DNA from: Oceanicola sp.
Lineage (GTDB): Bacteria > Pseudomonadota > Alphaproteobacteria > Rhodobacterales > Rhodobacteraceae
Length of the DNA stretch: 64,000 nucleotides
Reading direction: 5' to 3'
Assembly (NCBI GenBank): GCA_022447275.1
Contig: JAKVBK010000008.1
Coordinates: forward strand, 33,157-97,156
The stretch's first letter is position 1; the number at the start of each line of letters is the position of its first letter. Under the pieces are notes generated by a model. The model made no database searches. It was given only the letters and a program-made list of their open reading frames with translations, and was not told the origin of the DNA. Shown here in pieces: positions 1 through 9,131 of this stretch. The position numbers and the translations under genes were made by a program.

Positions 1-1201
1 CTGGCGTGCGGCTGTCGCGATCTGCGACCAGCTCGGCACCGCAGAACAGACCCATTCCGCGCACATCGCCGATGACGTCATGCTTGTCGGCAAGGGCGTG
101 CAGCTGCTCCATCATGTGGGCGCCCATGGCTGTACAATTGTCCAGCAGGCCCTCTTCTTCGATGATCGCCATGTTTTCCAGCGCCGCAGTCGGCCCGGCC
201 GTGCAGCCCCCAAAGGTGGAAATGTCGCGGAAATAGCCAAGCGGATCGCTGGCGTCGTCCTTGAACATATCGAACACCCGCTCCGTGGTAACCGTGCACG
301 AGATCGCGGCATAGCCGGAGGCAACGCCCTTGGCCATTGTCACGATATCGGGCTGAACGCCGAATTGCTGATAGCCAAACCATGTCCCGGTGCGGCCAAT
401 GCCGCAGACCACTTCGTCGATCATCAACAGCACATCGTATTTCGTGCAGATCTCCTGCACCCGCTGCCAATATCCGGCAGGCGGCACGATCACGCCACCG
501 CCCGCTGTCACCGGCTCAAGGATGAGGCCGCCGACGGTCTCGGGGCCTTCGCGCAGGATAACATCTTCGATCGCCTGTGCAGCGGCCTCGCCATAGCCTT
601 CGCCTGCGGACAGGCCCTGCTCATGGGCGCGATATTCAAGGCAATGGGGCACCGGCACAAACCCCGCAGGGAAGGGGCCGTACTGCGCGTTGCGCTGGTG
701 GTGTCCGCCCGATGCCATCGCGCCGATTGTCGTGCCGTGATAGTCGCGCTCGCGATACAGGATCTTGTGTTTCTTGCCGCCATAGAGCTTGTGCGCGATC
801 TGGCGGATCATCTTGTAGCCCTTTTCATTCGCCTCGGAGCCCGAGTTCGAATAGTAGACGCGCGTCATGCCGGGCATTTTCGCAATCAGGCGTTCCGCAA
901 AGCGCGAACCGGGGATCGAGCCAGCGGCGCCGGCAAAGTAATTCATCTTCACCAATTGATCGCGCACGGCATCGGCGATCCGCTCGCGCCCATAGCCCAC
1001 ATTGACCGTCCAGACCCCGCCGGACACACCATCGAGATGTTCTTTGCCGTTCTGGTCCCACACACGCATGCCTTTGCCTTCGACAATGATCCGCGGATCC
1101 GTCGTCTCGAAGGGTTTGTGCTGGATCAGGTGGTGCCAGACATGGGCCTTATCGGCCGCGACCACATTTGAAAGATCGTTGGGGCTTCCGTCCATGGACA
1201 T
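1..1201 (-). CDS. tpa: Taurine--pyruvate aminotransferase-like class III aminotransferase (3' end cut by window edge)
   Basis: PLP-dependent class III (omega) aminotransferase. The 400 codons visible run off the left edge, so the C-terminus is missing. The start is the ATG at 1201, six bases after a GGAGGA on the minus strand. A G-S-E-A-N phosphate-binding motif lies near residue 122, RDYHGTT near 153, and the Schiff-base lysine in TMAKGVASGY is residue 291. The N-terminal half, with AHVWHHL, KPFETTDPRI and GGVWTVNVGYGRE, resembles the roseobacter taurine:pyruvate aminotransferases as I remember them. These move the taurine amino group to pyruvate, giving sulfoacetaldehyde and alanine. Substrate is inferred by resemblance only; another omega-amino acid is possible. 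The usual partners (tauR, xsc, tauABC) are not on the visible side, so the rest of any operon would lie left of the window. Confidence 0.72.
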   Translation of the reverse strand, partial: MSMDGSPNDLSNVVAADKAHVWHHLIQHKPFETTDPRIIVEGKGMRVWDQNGKEHLDGVSGGVWTVNVGYGRERIADAVRDQLVKMNYFAGAAGSIPGSRFAERLIAKMPGMTRVYYSNSGSEANEKGYKMIRQIAHKLYGGKKHKILYRERDYHGTTIGAMASGGHHQRNAQYGPFPAGFVPVPHCLEYRAHEQGLSAGEGYGEAAAQAIEDVILREGPETVGGLILEPVTAGGGVIVPPAGYWQRVQEICTKYDVLLMIDEVVCGIGRTGTWFGYQQFGVQPDIVTMAKGVASGYAAISCTVTTERVFDMFKDDASDPLGYFRDISTFGGCTAGPTAALENMAIIEEEGLLDNCTAMGAHMMEQLHALADKHDVIGDVRGMGLFCGAELVADRDSRTP

Positions 1202-1917
1202 CTCAGTTCCTCCTTGGTTCCTGCACCCGTCTGGCCTGTGCGGCGCGATGGTGTGCTGCTGTCTCTAAGCCCTGAAGGGATACGGGGGCTCGGCATTCCG
1301 CATTAGGGCCAGCTTGGTGGCTCCGTTATGTCCACAGTGAACAAAAAGTGCCCGGGCTGTCCAGACGGGGGACCCAAAGAATTCAACGCCCGACACGCAA
1401 GACGGCCGTGCTGTACCGCTGATCTGCGCCTGCTTGTCTGGGCGGGACGTCGTTCGCAGCGTCATCAAATCCGTTGAAATTGCGTTTCACGCTTGATCGT
1501 GCTGAGTATGAAGCCCTGGTAAGTCGTTGAATAGTTGCCGACTCTGTGCGGTGCGCTTGCTGGCCGGGGCCGCTGCACATGGATTTCGCCGTCACACAGA
1601 ATCCTTGCCTCGCGCCGTGAACGCTTGCCTTGCATCAATGCGGCGGCCAAGCGTCACAGGTGGATACAGGCGGGCGGTCTTCTTTGATCCCATCTCGGTT
1701 TCGGTTCTGAGCCCTGAATAGCCTTCGCCATTGATGCATGTCGCTAGGTGTTGGGGAGCGCAGGCCTGTTTCAGGTGATTTCAACATCTGTTGGATCGAA
1801 GCAGATGCATGCACTTTGAGTTCAGGTATGCAGGCGCGTCACACGCGGCCAAATGGTTTCAATTCTGGCAACGCTGTCGCGCGCTGCTATGATCCCACCG
1901 CCAAAGGAGGGCACTGC
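1202..1917. other. Long intergenic region, no gene seen
   Basis: These 716 bases separate the leftward aminotransferase start from the rightward DenD-like gene. I see no convincing coding frame, tRNA or strong hairpin. It presumably carries both divergent promoters, but no clear -35/-10 pair stands out. Open frames starting at 1527 or 1738 have no family signature, and the second is only an upstream extension of the next gene. Confidence 0.5.
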
Positions 1918-2898
1918 ATGAAGAATATCCTGATTATCGGCGGGGGAGGCATGGTTGGCCAAAAACTTGCCGCGCAACTTGCCGCTGGTGCCCTGCCAGA
2001 TGTGGGCACGGTGACGCTTTTTGATCAGGCGTTTCCAGCGACGTCTGCGCCGGGTGAGCAGGTGATGGGCAATCTGACAGACCAGCGTGCAATTGAGGCG
2101 CTGGCGGCGCGCCGCTTTGATCTTGTCTATCACCTTGCAGCGATTGTTTCAGGGGAGGCTGAAACTGATTTTGACAAGGGCTGGGCCGTCAACATGAGCG
2201 CCGTCTGGACGCTGCTAGAAGCGCTCAGGGCGCAGCATCTACAGTCAGATGGGGCCTATGTGCCACGCGTCGTCTTTACCTCGTCGATTGCGGCCTTCGG
2301 AGCACCCTTTCCAGCGCAGATTGGGGATGAGTTCTTTTGTGCGCCTCAAACCTCCTACGGGGCGCAAAAGGTCATCGGGGAACTGATGGTGAGCGATTTT
2401 GCGCGCAAGGGCTTTATCGACGGGCTGTCCTTGCGGTTGCCGACGATCTGCGTCCGGCCCGGGGCCGCAAACAAGGCGGCGTCCTCGTTCTTCTCAGGCA
2501 TTATCCGCGAGCCCCTCAATGGGCAGGAAGCGATCCTGCCGGTTGGGGAAGACGTGCGTCATTGGCATGCCAGCCCGCGTAGCGCGGCCGGGTTTCTTGT
2601 GCATGCGGCCGGCCTTGATACCGCCCTTTTGAACGGCCGCAGAACGCTGAACCTGCCGGGCGTTTCCTGCACCGTCGGCGAGCAGATCGAGGCCCTGCGT
2701 GCCTTGGCCGGTGCCGATGTGGTGAAGCTCATCCGCCCACAAGCTGATCCGATGATTGAGAAAATTGTCGGCGGATGGCCGCGTGATTTTGATCCAAAGC
2801 GCGCCGTGGCGCTTGGCTTCAAGGCGGATCACAGCTTTGAAGACATCATCCGCGTGTATCTTGAGGATGATTTTCCGGGGCGGGCGCCCGCGCCCTGA
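1918..2898 (+). CDS. denD: NAD-dependent epimerase/dehydratase, D-erythronate dehydrogenase (DenD)-like
   Basis: Extended short-chain dehydrogenase of 326 residues. The start is the ATG at 1918, preceded by AAAGGAGG; an in-frame start at 1738 lacks support. The N-terminal Rossmann motif is IIGGGGMVGQK (residues 5-15). A serine-rich FTSSIAAFG segment is followed by SYGAQKVIGE, which supplies the catalytic YxxxK. The run LRLPTICVRPGAANKAASSFF and the IREPLNGQEAILPV motif resemble DenD-type enzymes, which oxidise D-erythronate to 2-oxo-tetronate. No downstream tetronate-pathway genes (OtnK/OtnC) are visible; the next gene is convergent. Function is therefore inferred from family resemblance, and another sugar-acid or sugar-nucleotide substrate is possible. 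Confidence 0.7.
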   Translation: MKNILIIGGGGMVGQKLAAQLAAGALPDVGTVTLFDQAFPATSAPGEQVMGNLTDQRAIEALAARRFDLVYHLAAIVSGEAETDFDKGWAVNMSAVWTLLEALRAQHLQSDGAYVPRVVFTSSIAAFGAPFPAQIGDEFFCAPQTSYGAQKVIGELMVSDFARKGFIDGLSLRLPTICVRPGAANKAASSFFSGIIREPLNGQEAILPVGEDVRHWHASPRSAAGFLVHAAGLDTALLNGRRTLNLPGVSCTVGEQIEALRALAGADVVKLIRPQADPMIEKIVGGWPRDFDPKRAVALGFKADHSFEDIIRVYLEDDFPGRAPAP

Positions 2899-2943
2899 GG
2901 CCGCCACACCCGAAGACTGTGCGAACGGCCGCGTTGGGCGACC

Positions 2944-2961
2944 GGGAAGGGCGCCTTTCCC
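2944..2961. terminator. Weak hairpin between convergent genes
   Basis: A short GC-rich inverted repeat (GGGAAGGG / CCTTTCCC with one G-U pair) lies between the denD-like stop and the glk stop. It has no T-run, so intrinsic termination is uncertain. Confidence 0.3.
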
Positions 2962-2979
2962 GCGCGGGCGGTGATGAAG

Positions 2980-3957
2980 CTAGAGCGCGCGCAGGCGTGC
3001 ATCCATGTGGCGTGCCGCTCCGCGCAGGGCAGCGTAGTCATCATCAATGGCTACGACATTGAAATTACCCACCAATCCCGAAAACCGGCCCTTGTCGCGC
3101 ATGGCTTCCGTAAAGCCGAGCGCGGGCAGATCCTCGGCCATGGCGCGGACAACGCCGCCAACGAGGTAGATGCCGCCAAAGGGCAGGTGCACCAAGGCAA
3201 GGTTCCCGGTCACCGTGCCCAGAATGCGGGCGAACACGGCCTTTGCCTGCGCTGCAAGCCCCTGTGGCTCTGCCTTTGCAGCATCCATGATTTCGGCTGC
3301 ATGCAGAATATGGGGCGTGCCTGCCTCGGTGCTGACCCAGTGATACACCCGCTCCAGCCCCCGGCCGGAAAGCACGTCTTCAATCGCGGGAAAGCCATGT
3401 GCTGTCTCAACAAAGCGGCACAGGCGCAAATCTTCTTCCGTCCGGATCGGCATATTCGCATGTCCGGACTCGGATGCGGGCACCATGCGGCCGTTGGGGC
3501 CATCATAGACCACGGCGGCGTTAAAGCCCGTACCCACATTCACCACAAGGCGGGTGGCATGTTCCGGGCCGTCCTTGCCTTTGGTCACCGGGATCAGCGC
3601 GGTCGCCGGCAGGTCGGCTACGCCATGCCCCTGGGCCTGCAGGTCGTTGATCAGGGCAGCGTGCTGTGCGCCGGTCCATTGGGCGAGAAGCGGTTCTTCG
3701 AGGGTCCAGTCCAGATTGGTCAGAGTGCCTTTGCCGTCATGGATGGGGCCAGCGATATCCACGCACACGCCCTCGGGGTCACGCCAGTCCACCTGGGTGC
3801 GATACGTGCTCAGCACTGCGTCGAGCCCCTCGAAATCCGCGTTGCGGTAGCGCTTGATCGAAGCATCATCAAGCTGGCCGTTATGGGCCTGAGCCACACG
3901 GGTGTTGGTGCCCCCGATATCTACGATAAGGGTCAGGCGTTCGGTCGTCGTCATCAT
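2980..3957 (-). CDS. glk: Glucokinase
   Basis: Bacterial-type glucokinase (Glk family, 325 residues), phosphorylating cytosolic glucose with ATP to glucose 6-phosphate. The N-terminus carries the phosphate-binding signature VDIGGTNTRVA (residues 13-23). LTNLDWTLEEP and ALINDLQAQGHG follow, then VNVGTGFNAA and a SESGHANMP segment typical of the family's glucose site. The start is ATG 3957, with AGGA five bases upstream. It sits one base beyond the beta-glucosidase stop codon in the same leftward operon, which argues that it handles glucose released by the hydrolases of this locus. Confidence 0.92.
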   Translation of the reverse strand: MMTTTERLTLIVDIGGTNTRVAQAHNGQLDDASIKRYRNADFEGLDAVLSTYRTQVDWRDPEGVCVDIAGPIHDGKGTLTNLDWTLEEPLLAQWTGAQHAALINDLQAQGHGVADLPATALIPVTKGKDGPEHATRLVVNVGTGFNAAVVYDGPNGRMVPASESGHANMPIRTEEDLRLCRFVETAHGFPAIEDVLSGRGLERVYHWVSTEAGTPHILHAAEIMDAAKAEPQGLAAQAKAVFARILGTVTGNLALVHLPFGGIYLVGGVVRAMAEDLPALGFTEAMRDKGRFSGLVGNFNVVAIDDDYAALRGAARHMDARLRAL

Positions 3958-3958
3958 A

Positions 3959-5293
3959 TCAATCCTTGGCGAGGGCCGTGCGGAAAGCGTGCCATGACGC
4001 TTTCGGGGTGCGTGTCAGGCTTTCGAAATCCACATGAACCAGTCCGAAGCGATCCTTGTAGCCTTCGGCCCATTCGTAATTGTCGAGCAGTGACCAGACG
4101 AAATAGCCTTTCACGGGCACGCCCTTGGCAATCGCTGCGCGGACCTGGGCGATATGCGCTTCCAGATAGGCAATCCGCGCGCTGTCAACACAGTGCCCAT
4201 CTTGCAAGACATCTGCGCCCGCCATCCCATTCTCGGTGATGTAGATCGGCAGGTCGGGTGCCGTGTCATGGACCCGTTGCAAGAAATGGCCCAGCCCGTC
4301 CGGATAGATTTCCCAGCCCATCACGGTTTTGTCGAGCGGGCCTTCTACGGCCGTGCTGTTTGGCCAACCGCCGGGCGCGAAGGCAATGTTCTTGCGGGTG
4401 TAATAGTTGATCCCGATCCAATCCAGCGGGGCAGAGATCGCGGCCATGTCTGCCTGCCAGTCTTTTGGCATGTGCGGGCCGAGGCCCTCCAGAACGGCAT
4501 CAGGATAGGTGCCCTTGATCAGACCCTCGAGGAAAAACCGATTGTAGATTGCATCATAGGTATGAGTGGCCTGCGCGGTCTGCTCTGAGGGATCTGCGGG
4601 ATTGGCGTATTCGAAGTTGCACACCGCGCCGAGGTTGGACATGCCAAGCGAGCGCATCGCGTCCAGCGCACTGCCATGGGCCAGCAAGACGTGATGCATC
4701 GCGCGTGCGGTGGCGCGAATGTCGCGCAGGCCCGGGGCATGGGCCCCTTCAAAATGGCTCAGCCAGCCGACGCACCAGGGCTCATTGATGGGCGCGGCAG
4801 ACCACACCCGATCGCCAATGCGGGACATGATGGTGTGCGTGAAGTCACCAAACCATTTGGCCACATCGCGGTTGCGCCATCCGCCCAAGTCATTGAGCGC
4901 ACTTGGCATTTCCCAGTGATAGAGCGTGGCTGCGGGTTTGAGGCCGCGTTCCAGCAGGCCGTCCACCAAACGGTCATAATAATCGAGACCCTCCGCATTC
5001 GGCGTGCCGCGTCCCTCTGGCATGACACGGGCCCAAGATGTGGAGAAGCGATATGTGTCAAAGCCGCCGTCCGCGACAAGATCCAGATCCTCTGGCCAGC
5101 GGTGGTAATGATCGCACGCGGTTTGGCCATGCTCATTGCGCACGACATTGCCGGGTGTTTCGGCGAAGTCATCCCAGATCGTGCGGCCTGCGCCGCCAAA
5201 TTTGTGCCCCTCAATCTGATAGGAGGAGGTGGCCGTGCCCCATAAGAAATCGGATGGGAAATCCGATCGATGGAAGGAAAACGTCTTTGTCAT
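3959..5293 (-). CDS. bglA: GH1 beta-glucosidase
   Basis: Cytosolic glycoside hydrolase family 1 enzyme of 444 residues, the normal family length, with no signal peptide. The N-terminal FLWGTATSSYQIEG is the GH1 signature. The acid/base glutamate is E171 in PINEPW, and the nucleophile is E354 in YITENG. Further substrate-site residues are visible in ATLYHWEMP and SLLDNYEWAEGY. It hydrolyses beta-glucosides to glucose. It lies between the LacI-type regulator (17-bp gap) and glucokinase in one leftward operon. With the rightward alpha-glucosidase operon this gives the locus both anomeric activities. Confidence 0.93.
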   Translation of the reverse strand: MTKTFSFHRSDFPSDFLWGTATSSYQIEGHKFGGAGRTIWDDFAETPGNVVRNEHGQTACDHYHRWPEDLDLVADGGFDTYRFSTSWARVMPEGRGTPNAEGLDYYDRLVDGLLERGLKPAATLYHWEMPSALNDLGGWRNRDVAKWFGDFTHTIMSRIGDRVWSAAPINEPWCVGWLSHFEGAHAPGLRDIRATARAMHHVLLAHGSALDAMRSLGMSNLGAVCNFEYANPADPSEQTAQATHTYDAIYNRFFLEGLIKGTYPDAVLEGLGPHMPKDWQADMAAISAPLDWIGINYYTRKNIAFAPGGWPNSTAVEGPLDKTVMGWEIYPDGLGHFLQRVHDTAPDLPIYITENGMAGADVLQDGHCVDSARIAYLEAHIAQVRAAIAKGVPVKGYFVWSLLDNYEWAEGYKDRFGLVHVDFESLTRTPKASWHAFRTALAKD

Positions 5294-5310
5294 GGTGTGC
5301 TTGTACCGAT

Positions 5311-6354
5311 CTAGGGGGCATGATGGGGGCCGGGGCAGAGACTGGGACCGTCCAGTTGCTCTGCTTCCAGCATGTGGGTGCGGGGGGCGCTGCCGGGATG
5401 GGCGATGATGTCCATCAGGAGCTCGGCAGCCAAACGGCCGGCCGCGCGCACCGAGGAGCGCGTTGCGGCAAAGACCGGCGCGCCGGGGCGGCCGTTCGAA
5501 AGGTAGGACAGATCATCGTCATGGGTGATCAATGCGATGTGTTCGCCGAGGCGCAGGCCCAGCTCATCAGCAGCGCGGCGCACCCCGAAAGCAGTTGTCA
5601 GCGCGCTGGTGAGGAAGGCCGTGGGCGGGGCCGCGCTTTCCAGCAGGGATCGGGCGGTTTCATAGCCGTAAGCCTCTGTCATCTCTGCATTAAAAAGTAG
5701 GCTGTCGTCTTGCGTAAGGCCTGCTGCACTCAGTGCATCGAGGTGGCCAGCGCGGCGCCTGCGGGCGAAATCCATGCGTTCGTCACCGTTGAGCAGGGCG
5801 ATCCTGTGATGGCCTAGCGCGATGAGCCGTTCGGTTGCGGCCTCGAAGGCGCGGCGGTTGTTGGTATCCACCCACGGGTAATCTTCCTGCGCCCTCTGGC
5901 ATTGCCCGTGCACGACAAAGGGCAGACCAAGGCGCAACAACTGATCGATGCGCGGCTCGTCGACACGGGGGGCATGGACGATCACACCATCCACGGCGCG
6001 GCGTTTGGCCAGCGCGTCATAGGTGGCTTCTTCTTCGGTATTGGCCACCATGCGCAGGATCATGTCATAGCCCGCAGAGGCGTAGACATCGCCAGCGCCC
6101 GACAGAAAGTCAGCAAAAACCGGGTTCACAATCTCCGTCCGCACCGAGGTGGGAAGCACATGCCCAATCGCCAGCGCCCGCCCGGTAGCCAGTCCTTTTG
6201 CACGGGGGTCGGGGCGGTAATCGGCGTCGCGCGCAGCCCGCATGACGCGCAGCCGTGTCTGCTCACTGACCTCCGGATAGCCGTTCAAAGCCCGGCTGAC
6301 TGTGGTCGGGCTGAGGCCGAGTGATTCGGACAGTTGTTTGAGGTTCATGGTCAT
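5311..6354 (-). CDS. aglR: LacI-family regulator of the glucoside locus
   Basis: LacI/GalR-type repressor of 347 residues. The N-terminal helix-turn-helix reads LKQLSESLGLSPTTVSRALNG and is followed by the hinge region RPDPRAKGLATGR. The remainder is a periplasmic-binding-protein-like effector domain (about residues 63-340) with the VDGVIVHAP and GHHRIALLNGD motifs. Two in-frame ATGs at 6354 and 6348 are possible. The gene is divergent from aglE, as in known agl loci, so it most likely represses both the agl operon and its own bgl-glk operon until a glucoside or glucose is present. The inducer cannot be read from the sequence. Confidence 0.85.
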   Translation of the reverse strand: MTMNLKQLSESLGLSPTTVSRALNGYPEVSEQTRLRVMRAARDADYRPDPRAKGLATGRALAIGHVLPTSVRTEIVNPVFADFLSGAGDVYASAGYDMILRMVANTEEEATYDALAKRRAVDGVIVHAPRVDEPRIDQLLRLGLPFVVHGQCQRAQEDYPWVDTNNRRAFEAATERLIALGHHRIALLNGDERMDFARRRRAGHLDALSAAGLTQDDSLLFNAEMTEAYGYETARSLLESAAPPTAFLTSALTTAFGVRRAADELGLRLGEHIALITHDDDLSYLSNGRPGAPVFAATRSSVRAAGRLAAELLMDIIAHPGSAPRTHMLEAEQLDGPSLCPGPHHAP

Positions 6355-6391
6355 GGGCGGGTGTCCGGGCGACGCTGTTCGGCATCCTAAA

Positions 6392-6405
6392 TGTTAGCGC
6401 AATCA
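6392..6405. promoter_or_regulatory. Candidate LacI-family operator upstream of aglR
   Basis: TGTTAGCGCAATCA is an imperfect palindrome centred on CG: five of seven positions pair, and the ends are TG...CA, as in many LacI-family operators. It lies 38 bases upstream of the aglR start in the aglR-aglE divergent region (6355-6631). No second clear copy was found nearer aglE. Confidence 0.4.
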
Positions 6406-6631
6406 CTCGCAAAGCCTTGCCAAATATGCAAGAGATGCTTTTCACGGGGTGTGGCGGTTTTTGGGGGTTAACATTTCACCACAATTCGTCAATGTACAGG
6501 CAGTTGCATGCCATATAACCCATCATGCGCTCGTAATCCAAAGCGGTTTGAAAGAATTGTTGAGGCTTGCGTGGGGAAAAACCAAATCTGAAACAAACGC
6601 GTCGAATCACGGCGCGACTGGGAGGATCGAA

Positions 6632-7990
6632 ATGACCAACCTTCTGAAGGCGAGCGTTGCAACGCTCGCGCTTGTTGCCGGGGCTGCACAGGCCGGTGGA
6701 CATCTGCCATTTGTGCCGGGCGAGGGCGATTTCAGCTGGGACAGCTATGACGCGTGGGCTGAATCCGCGCCGGATCTGTCAGGCCAGACTGTCACGATCT
6801 CGGGCCCTTGGCTGCAGCCCGAAGATGACGTGTTCCGCTCTGCGGTTGCCTATTTTGCCGAAGCCACTGGCGCTGAGGTGATCTACACCGGTTCCGACAG
6901 CTTCGAGCAGCAGATCGTGATCGACGCAGAGGCCGGCTCTGCTCCCAATATCGCAGTTTTCCCCCAGCCCGGTCTGGCGGCGGACATGGCGGCCCGTGGT
7001 CTGCTGTCGCCGCTGCCAGCCGGCATGGGTGACTGGGTTGCAGAGAACTATGGCGCGGGTGAAAGCTGGGTTGCCTTGGGCACCTATGCCGATGAAGCCG
7101 GTGCGGATCAGCTTTACGGCTTTTTCTACAACGTGAACGTCAAGTCGCTGGTCTGGTACAACCCAGAGAACTTCGAAGATGCAGGCTATGAAGTGCCTGA
7201 AACCATGGAAGACCTCCGTGCCCTGACCGAGCAGATTGTCGCCGATGGCGAGACCCCGTGGTGCATCGGTCTGGGATCAGGCGCTGCAACTGGCTGGCCT
7301 GCAACCGACTGGGTTGAGGACCTGATGCTGCGCACGCAATCCCCCGATGTCTATGACCAGTGGGTCAGCAACGAGATCCCGTTCAACGATGAGCGCGTCG
7401 TCGCTGCAATCGATGAGTTCGGCTGGTTTGCCCGTGACGATGCGAAAGTGTCGGGCGGCGCGGGCGCGGTTGCCACCACCGATTTCCGCGACAGCCCCGA
7501 TGGCATGTTCACGTCGCCCCCGCAGTGCTACATGCACCGCCAGGCGTCGTTCATCCCGGCCTTCATGCCCGAAGATGTTGAGATCGGCGTCGATGCGGAC
7601 TTCTTCTACTTCCCCGGCTACGAGTCCAAGGATCTGGGCAACCCGGTTCTGGGCGGCGGAACGCTGATGGCGATCACAGACGCCTCTGACGCGACCAACG
7701 AGCTGATGAAGTACATGCAGCTGCCGATCGCACATGAGATCATGATGGCCCAGACTGGCTTCCTCACCCCGCACAAGGGCGTCAACGGGGCGACCTACCT
7801 CAACGACTCTCTGCGCAAGCAGGGTGAGATCCTGGTCAACGCGACCACCTTCCGCTTTGACGGCTCTGACCTGATGCCGGGCGGTGTGGGCGCCGGCACC
7901 TTCTGGACGGGCATGGTGGATTACACCGGTGGCAAAGCTGCTGCCGATGTGGCCGCTGACATCCAGGCCTCCTGGGACGCGCTGAAGTAA
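6632..7990 (+). CDS. aglE: Alpha-glucoside ABC transporter substrate-binding protein
   Basis: Periplasmic solute-binding protein of 452 residues, extracellular binding protein family 1. The start is ATG 6632 after GGGAGGAT; a longer frame from 6449 lacks a ribosome site. A signal peptide covers about residues 1-22 (LLKASVATLALVAGAAQA). The mature protein has DLSGQTVTISGPWL, WYNPENFEDAGYEVPETMEDL and CIGLGSGAATGWPATDWVEDL, which match AglE-type alpha-glucoside binders as I recall them. It delivers sucrose, trehalose, maltose or similar sugars to AglF/AglG. It is the first gene of aglEFGAK and is divergent from aglR. Confidence 0.88.
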   Translation: MTNLLKASVATLALVAGAAQAGGHLPFVPGEGDFSWDSYDAWAESAPDLSGQTVTISGPWLQPEDDVFRSAVAYFAEATGAEVIYTGSDSFEQQIVIDAEAGSAPNIAVFPQPGLAADMAARGLLSPLPAGMGDWVAENYGAGESWVALGTYADEAGADQLYGFFYNVNVKSLVWYNPENFEDAGYEVPETMEDLRALTEQIVADGETPWCIGLGSGAATGWPATDWVEDLMLRTQSPDVYDQWVSNEIPFNDERVVAAIDEFGWFARDDAKVSGGAGAVATTDFRDSPDGMFTSPPQCYMHRQASFIPAFMPEDVEIGVDADFFYFPGYESKDLGNPVLGGGTLMAITDASDATNELMKYMQLPIAHEIMMAQTGFLTPHKGVNGATYLNDSLRKQGEILVNATTFRFDGSDLMPGGVGAGTFWTGMVDYTGGKAAADVAADIQASWDALK

Positions 7991-8013
7991 GCGCATCGCT
8001 TTTCCAAGACACA

Positions 8014-8042
8014 CATGCGGGCGGCTTTGCGCGGCCCGCATG
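8014..8042 (+). other. Stem-loop between aglE and aglF
   Basis: A perfect 9-bp inverted repeat (CATGCGGGC / GCCCGCATG, 11-base loop) sits in the 119-base gap after aglE. There is no T-run. Such hairpins after binding-protein genes often stabilise the upstream mRNA, giving more binding protein than permease; that role is inferred here. Confidence 0.6.
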
Positions 8043-8109
8043 ACCGCTACCAACACCTTGCAGCACATCGCGACAATCGGGCCTGAGTGGCCCAGGGGGA
8101 GAGGGCACT

Positions 8110-9117
8110 ATGCATCCGGCTTTACAAGGCCTGCTGACCATCATCGTCGGCGTTGGGGGCTGTGTGGGATACTTCTACTTTTCCAACCTCGTTCTCGATA
8201 AGGTGCTGTTTCCCGCGCGTGGCCCCAATGCCGGGCGCAACATCAACCGCGCGAATATGATCCGCCCGTGGCTGTTCCTGTTCCCCGCCGTGTTCGTGCT
8301 GGGCCTCTACCTGGCCTATCCCGTGGTGGAGACCCTGCGCCTGTCACTGACCGAGCGCGTGGGGGGCGATGAATATGTCTTTGTGGGTCTGGACAATTAC
8401 AACCAGATGCTCTCCGAACCCAAGTTCTGGGAGGCATTGCGCAACAATATGCTCTGGCTGATCGTGGTGCCGGCCGCGTCAACAGCCGCTGGCCTGCTGG
8501 TCGCGCAGCTGACCGATCGGATCGCCTGGGGCACCGCCGCCAAATCCTTGATCTTCATGCCCATGGCGATTTCCTTGGTGGGGGCAGGGGTGATCTGGAA
8601 GCTGGTCTATGAGGCCCGGCCCATTGATCAGGAACAGATCGGCGTGCTCAATGCGCTTTACATCTATTTCGGCGGCACAGATCCCCAACAATGGCTGACC
8701 ATTCCGTTCTGGAACAACTTTTTCCTGATGGCCATTATGATCTGGGTACAGACTGGTTTTGCCATGGTAATCCTGTCGGCCGCGCTGCGCGGCATCCCCG
8801 AGGAAACGATCGAGGCCGCGATCATCGACGGGGCCGGGCCCTTCCAGATCTTTTTCAAGATCAAGATGCCGCAGATTATACCCACCATCGTGGTGGTCTG
8901 GACGACGATCACGCTCACCGTTCTCAAGGTCTTTGACATCGTTTTCGCGATGACCAACGGCCAGTGGGAGACGCAGGTCATGGCCAACTACATGTATGAC
9001 AAGCTTTTCCGCGCCAATGACTGGGGTGTGGGCTCGGCTGCGGCGATTGCCATCATGTTGCTGGTGACGCCGATCCTTGTCTGGAACGTCTACAACGCAC
9101 GCAAAGAAATGCGCTGA
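8110..9117 (+). CDS. aglF: Alpha-glucoside ABC transporter permease
   Basis: Inner-membrane permease of 335 residues, MalF-like family. The first membrane helix is at residues 8-28, a second near 55-75 (WLFLFPAVFVLGLYLAYPV), and the remaining helices form the binding-protein-dependent transport domain. The EAA loop that contacts the ATPase is GIPEETIEAAIIDGAGPFQIFFKI (about residues 233-256). The start ATG 8110 follows a GGGGGAGAGGG purine tract. It forms the channel with AglG and is driven by AglK. Confidence 0.88.
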   Translation: MHPALQGLLTIIVGVGGCVGYFYFSNLVLDKVLFPARGPNAGRNINRANMIRPWLFLFPAVFVLGLYLAYPVVETLRLSLTERVGGDEYVFVGLDNYNQMLSEPKFWEALRNNMLWLIVVPAASTAAGLLVAQLTDRIAWGTAAKSLIFMPMAISLVGAGVIWKLVYEARPIDQEQIGVLNALYIYFGGTDPQQWLTIPFWNNFFLMAIMIWVQTGFAMVILSAALRGIPEETIEAAIIDGAGPFQIFFKIKMPQIIPTIVVVWTTITLTVLKVFDIVFAMTNGQWETQVMANYMYDKLFRANDWGVGSAAAIAIMLLVTPILVWNVYNARKEMR

Positions 9118-9131
9118 GGGAGGACAGTCAG

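Noticed and set aside
80..1171. Long rightward open frame of 363 codons
   Set aside because: It runs antisense to the class III aminotransferase, has no recognisable domain and is explained by high G+C third positions.
2971..4239. Rightward open frame of 422 codons
   Set aside because: Antisense to glucokinase and the GH1 gene, both of which have clear catalytic motifs.
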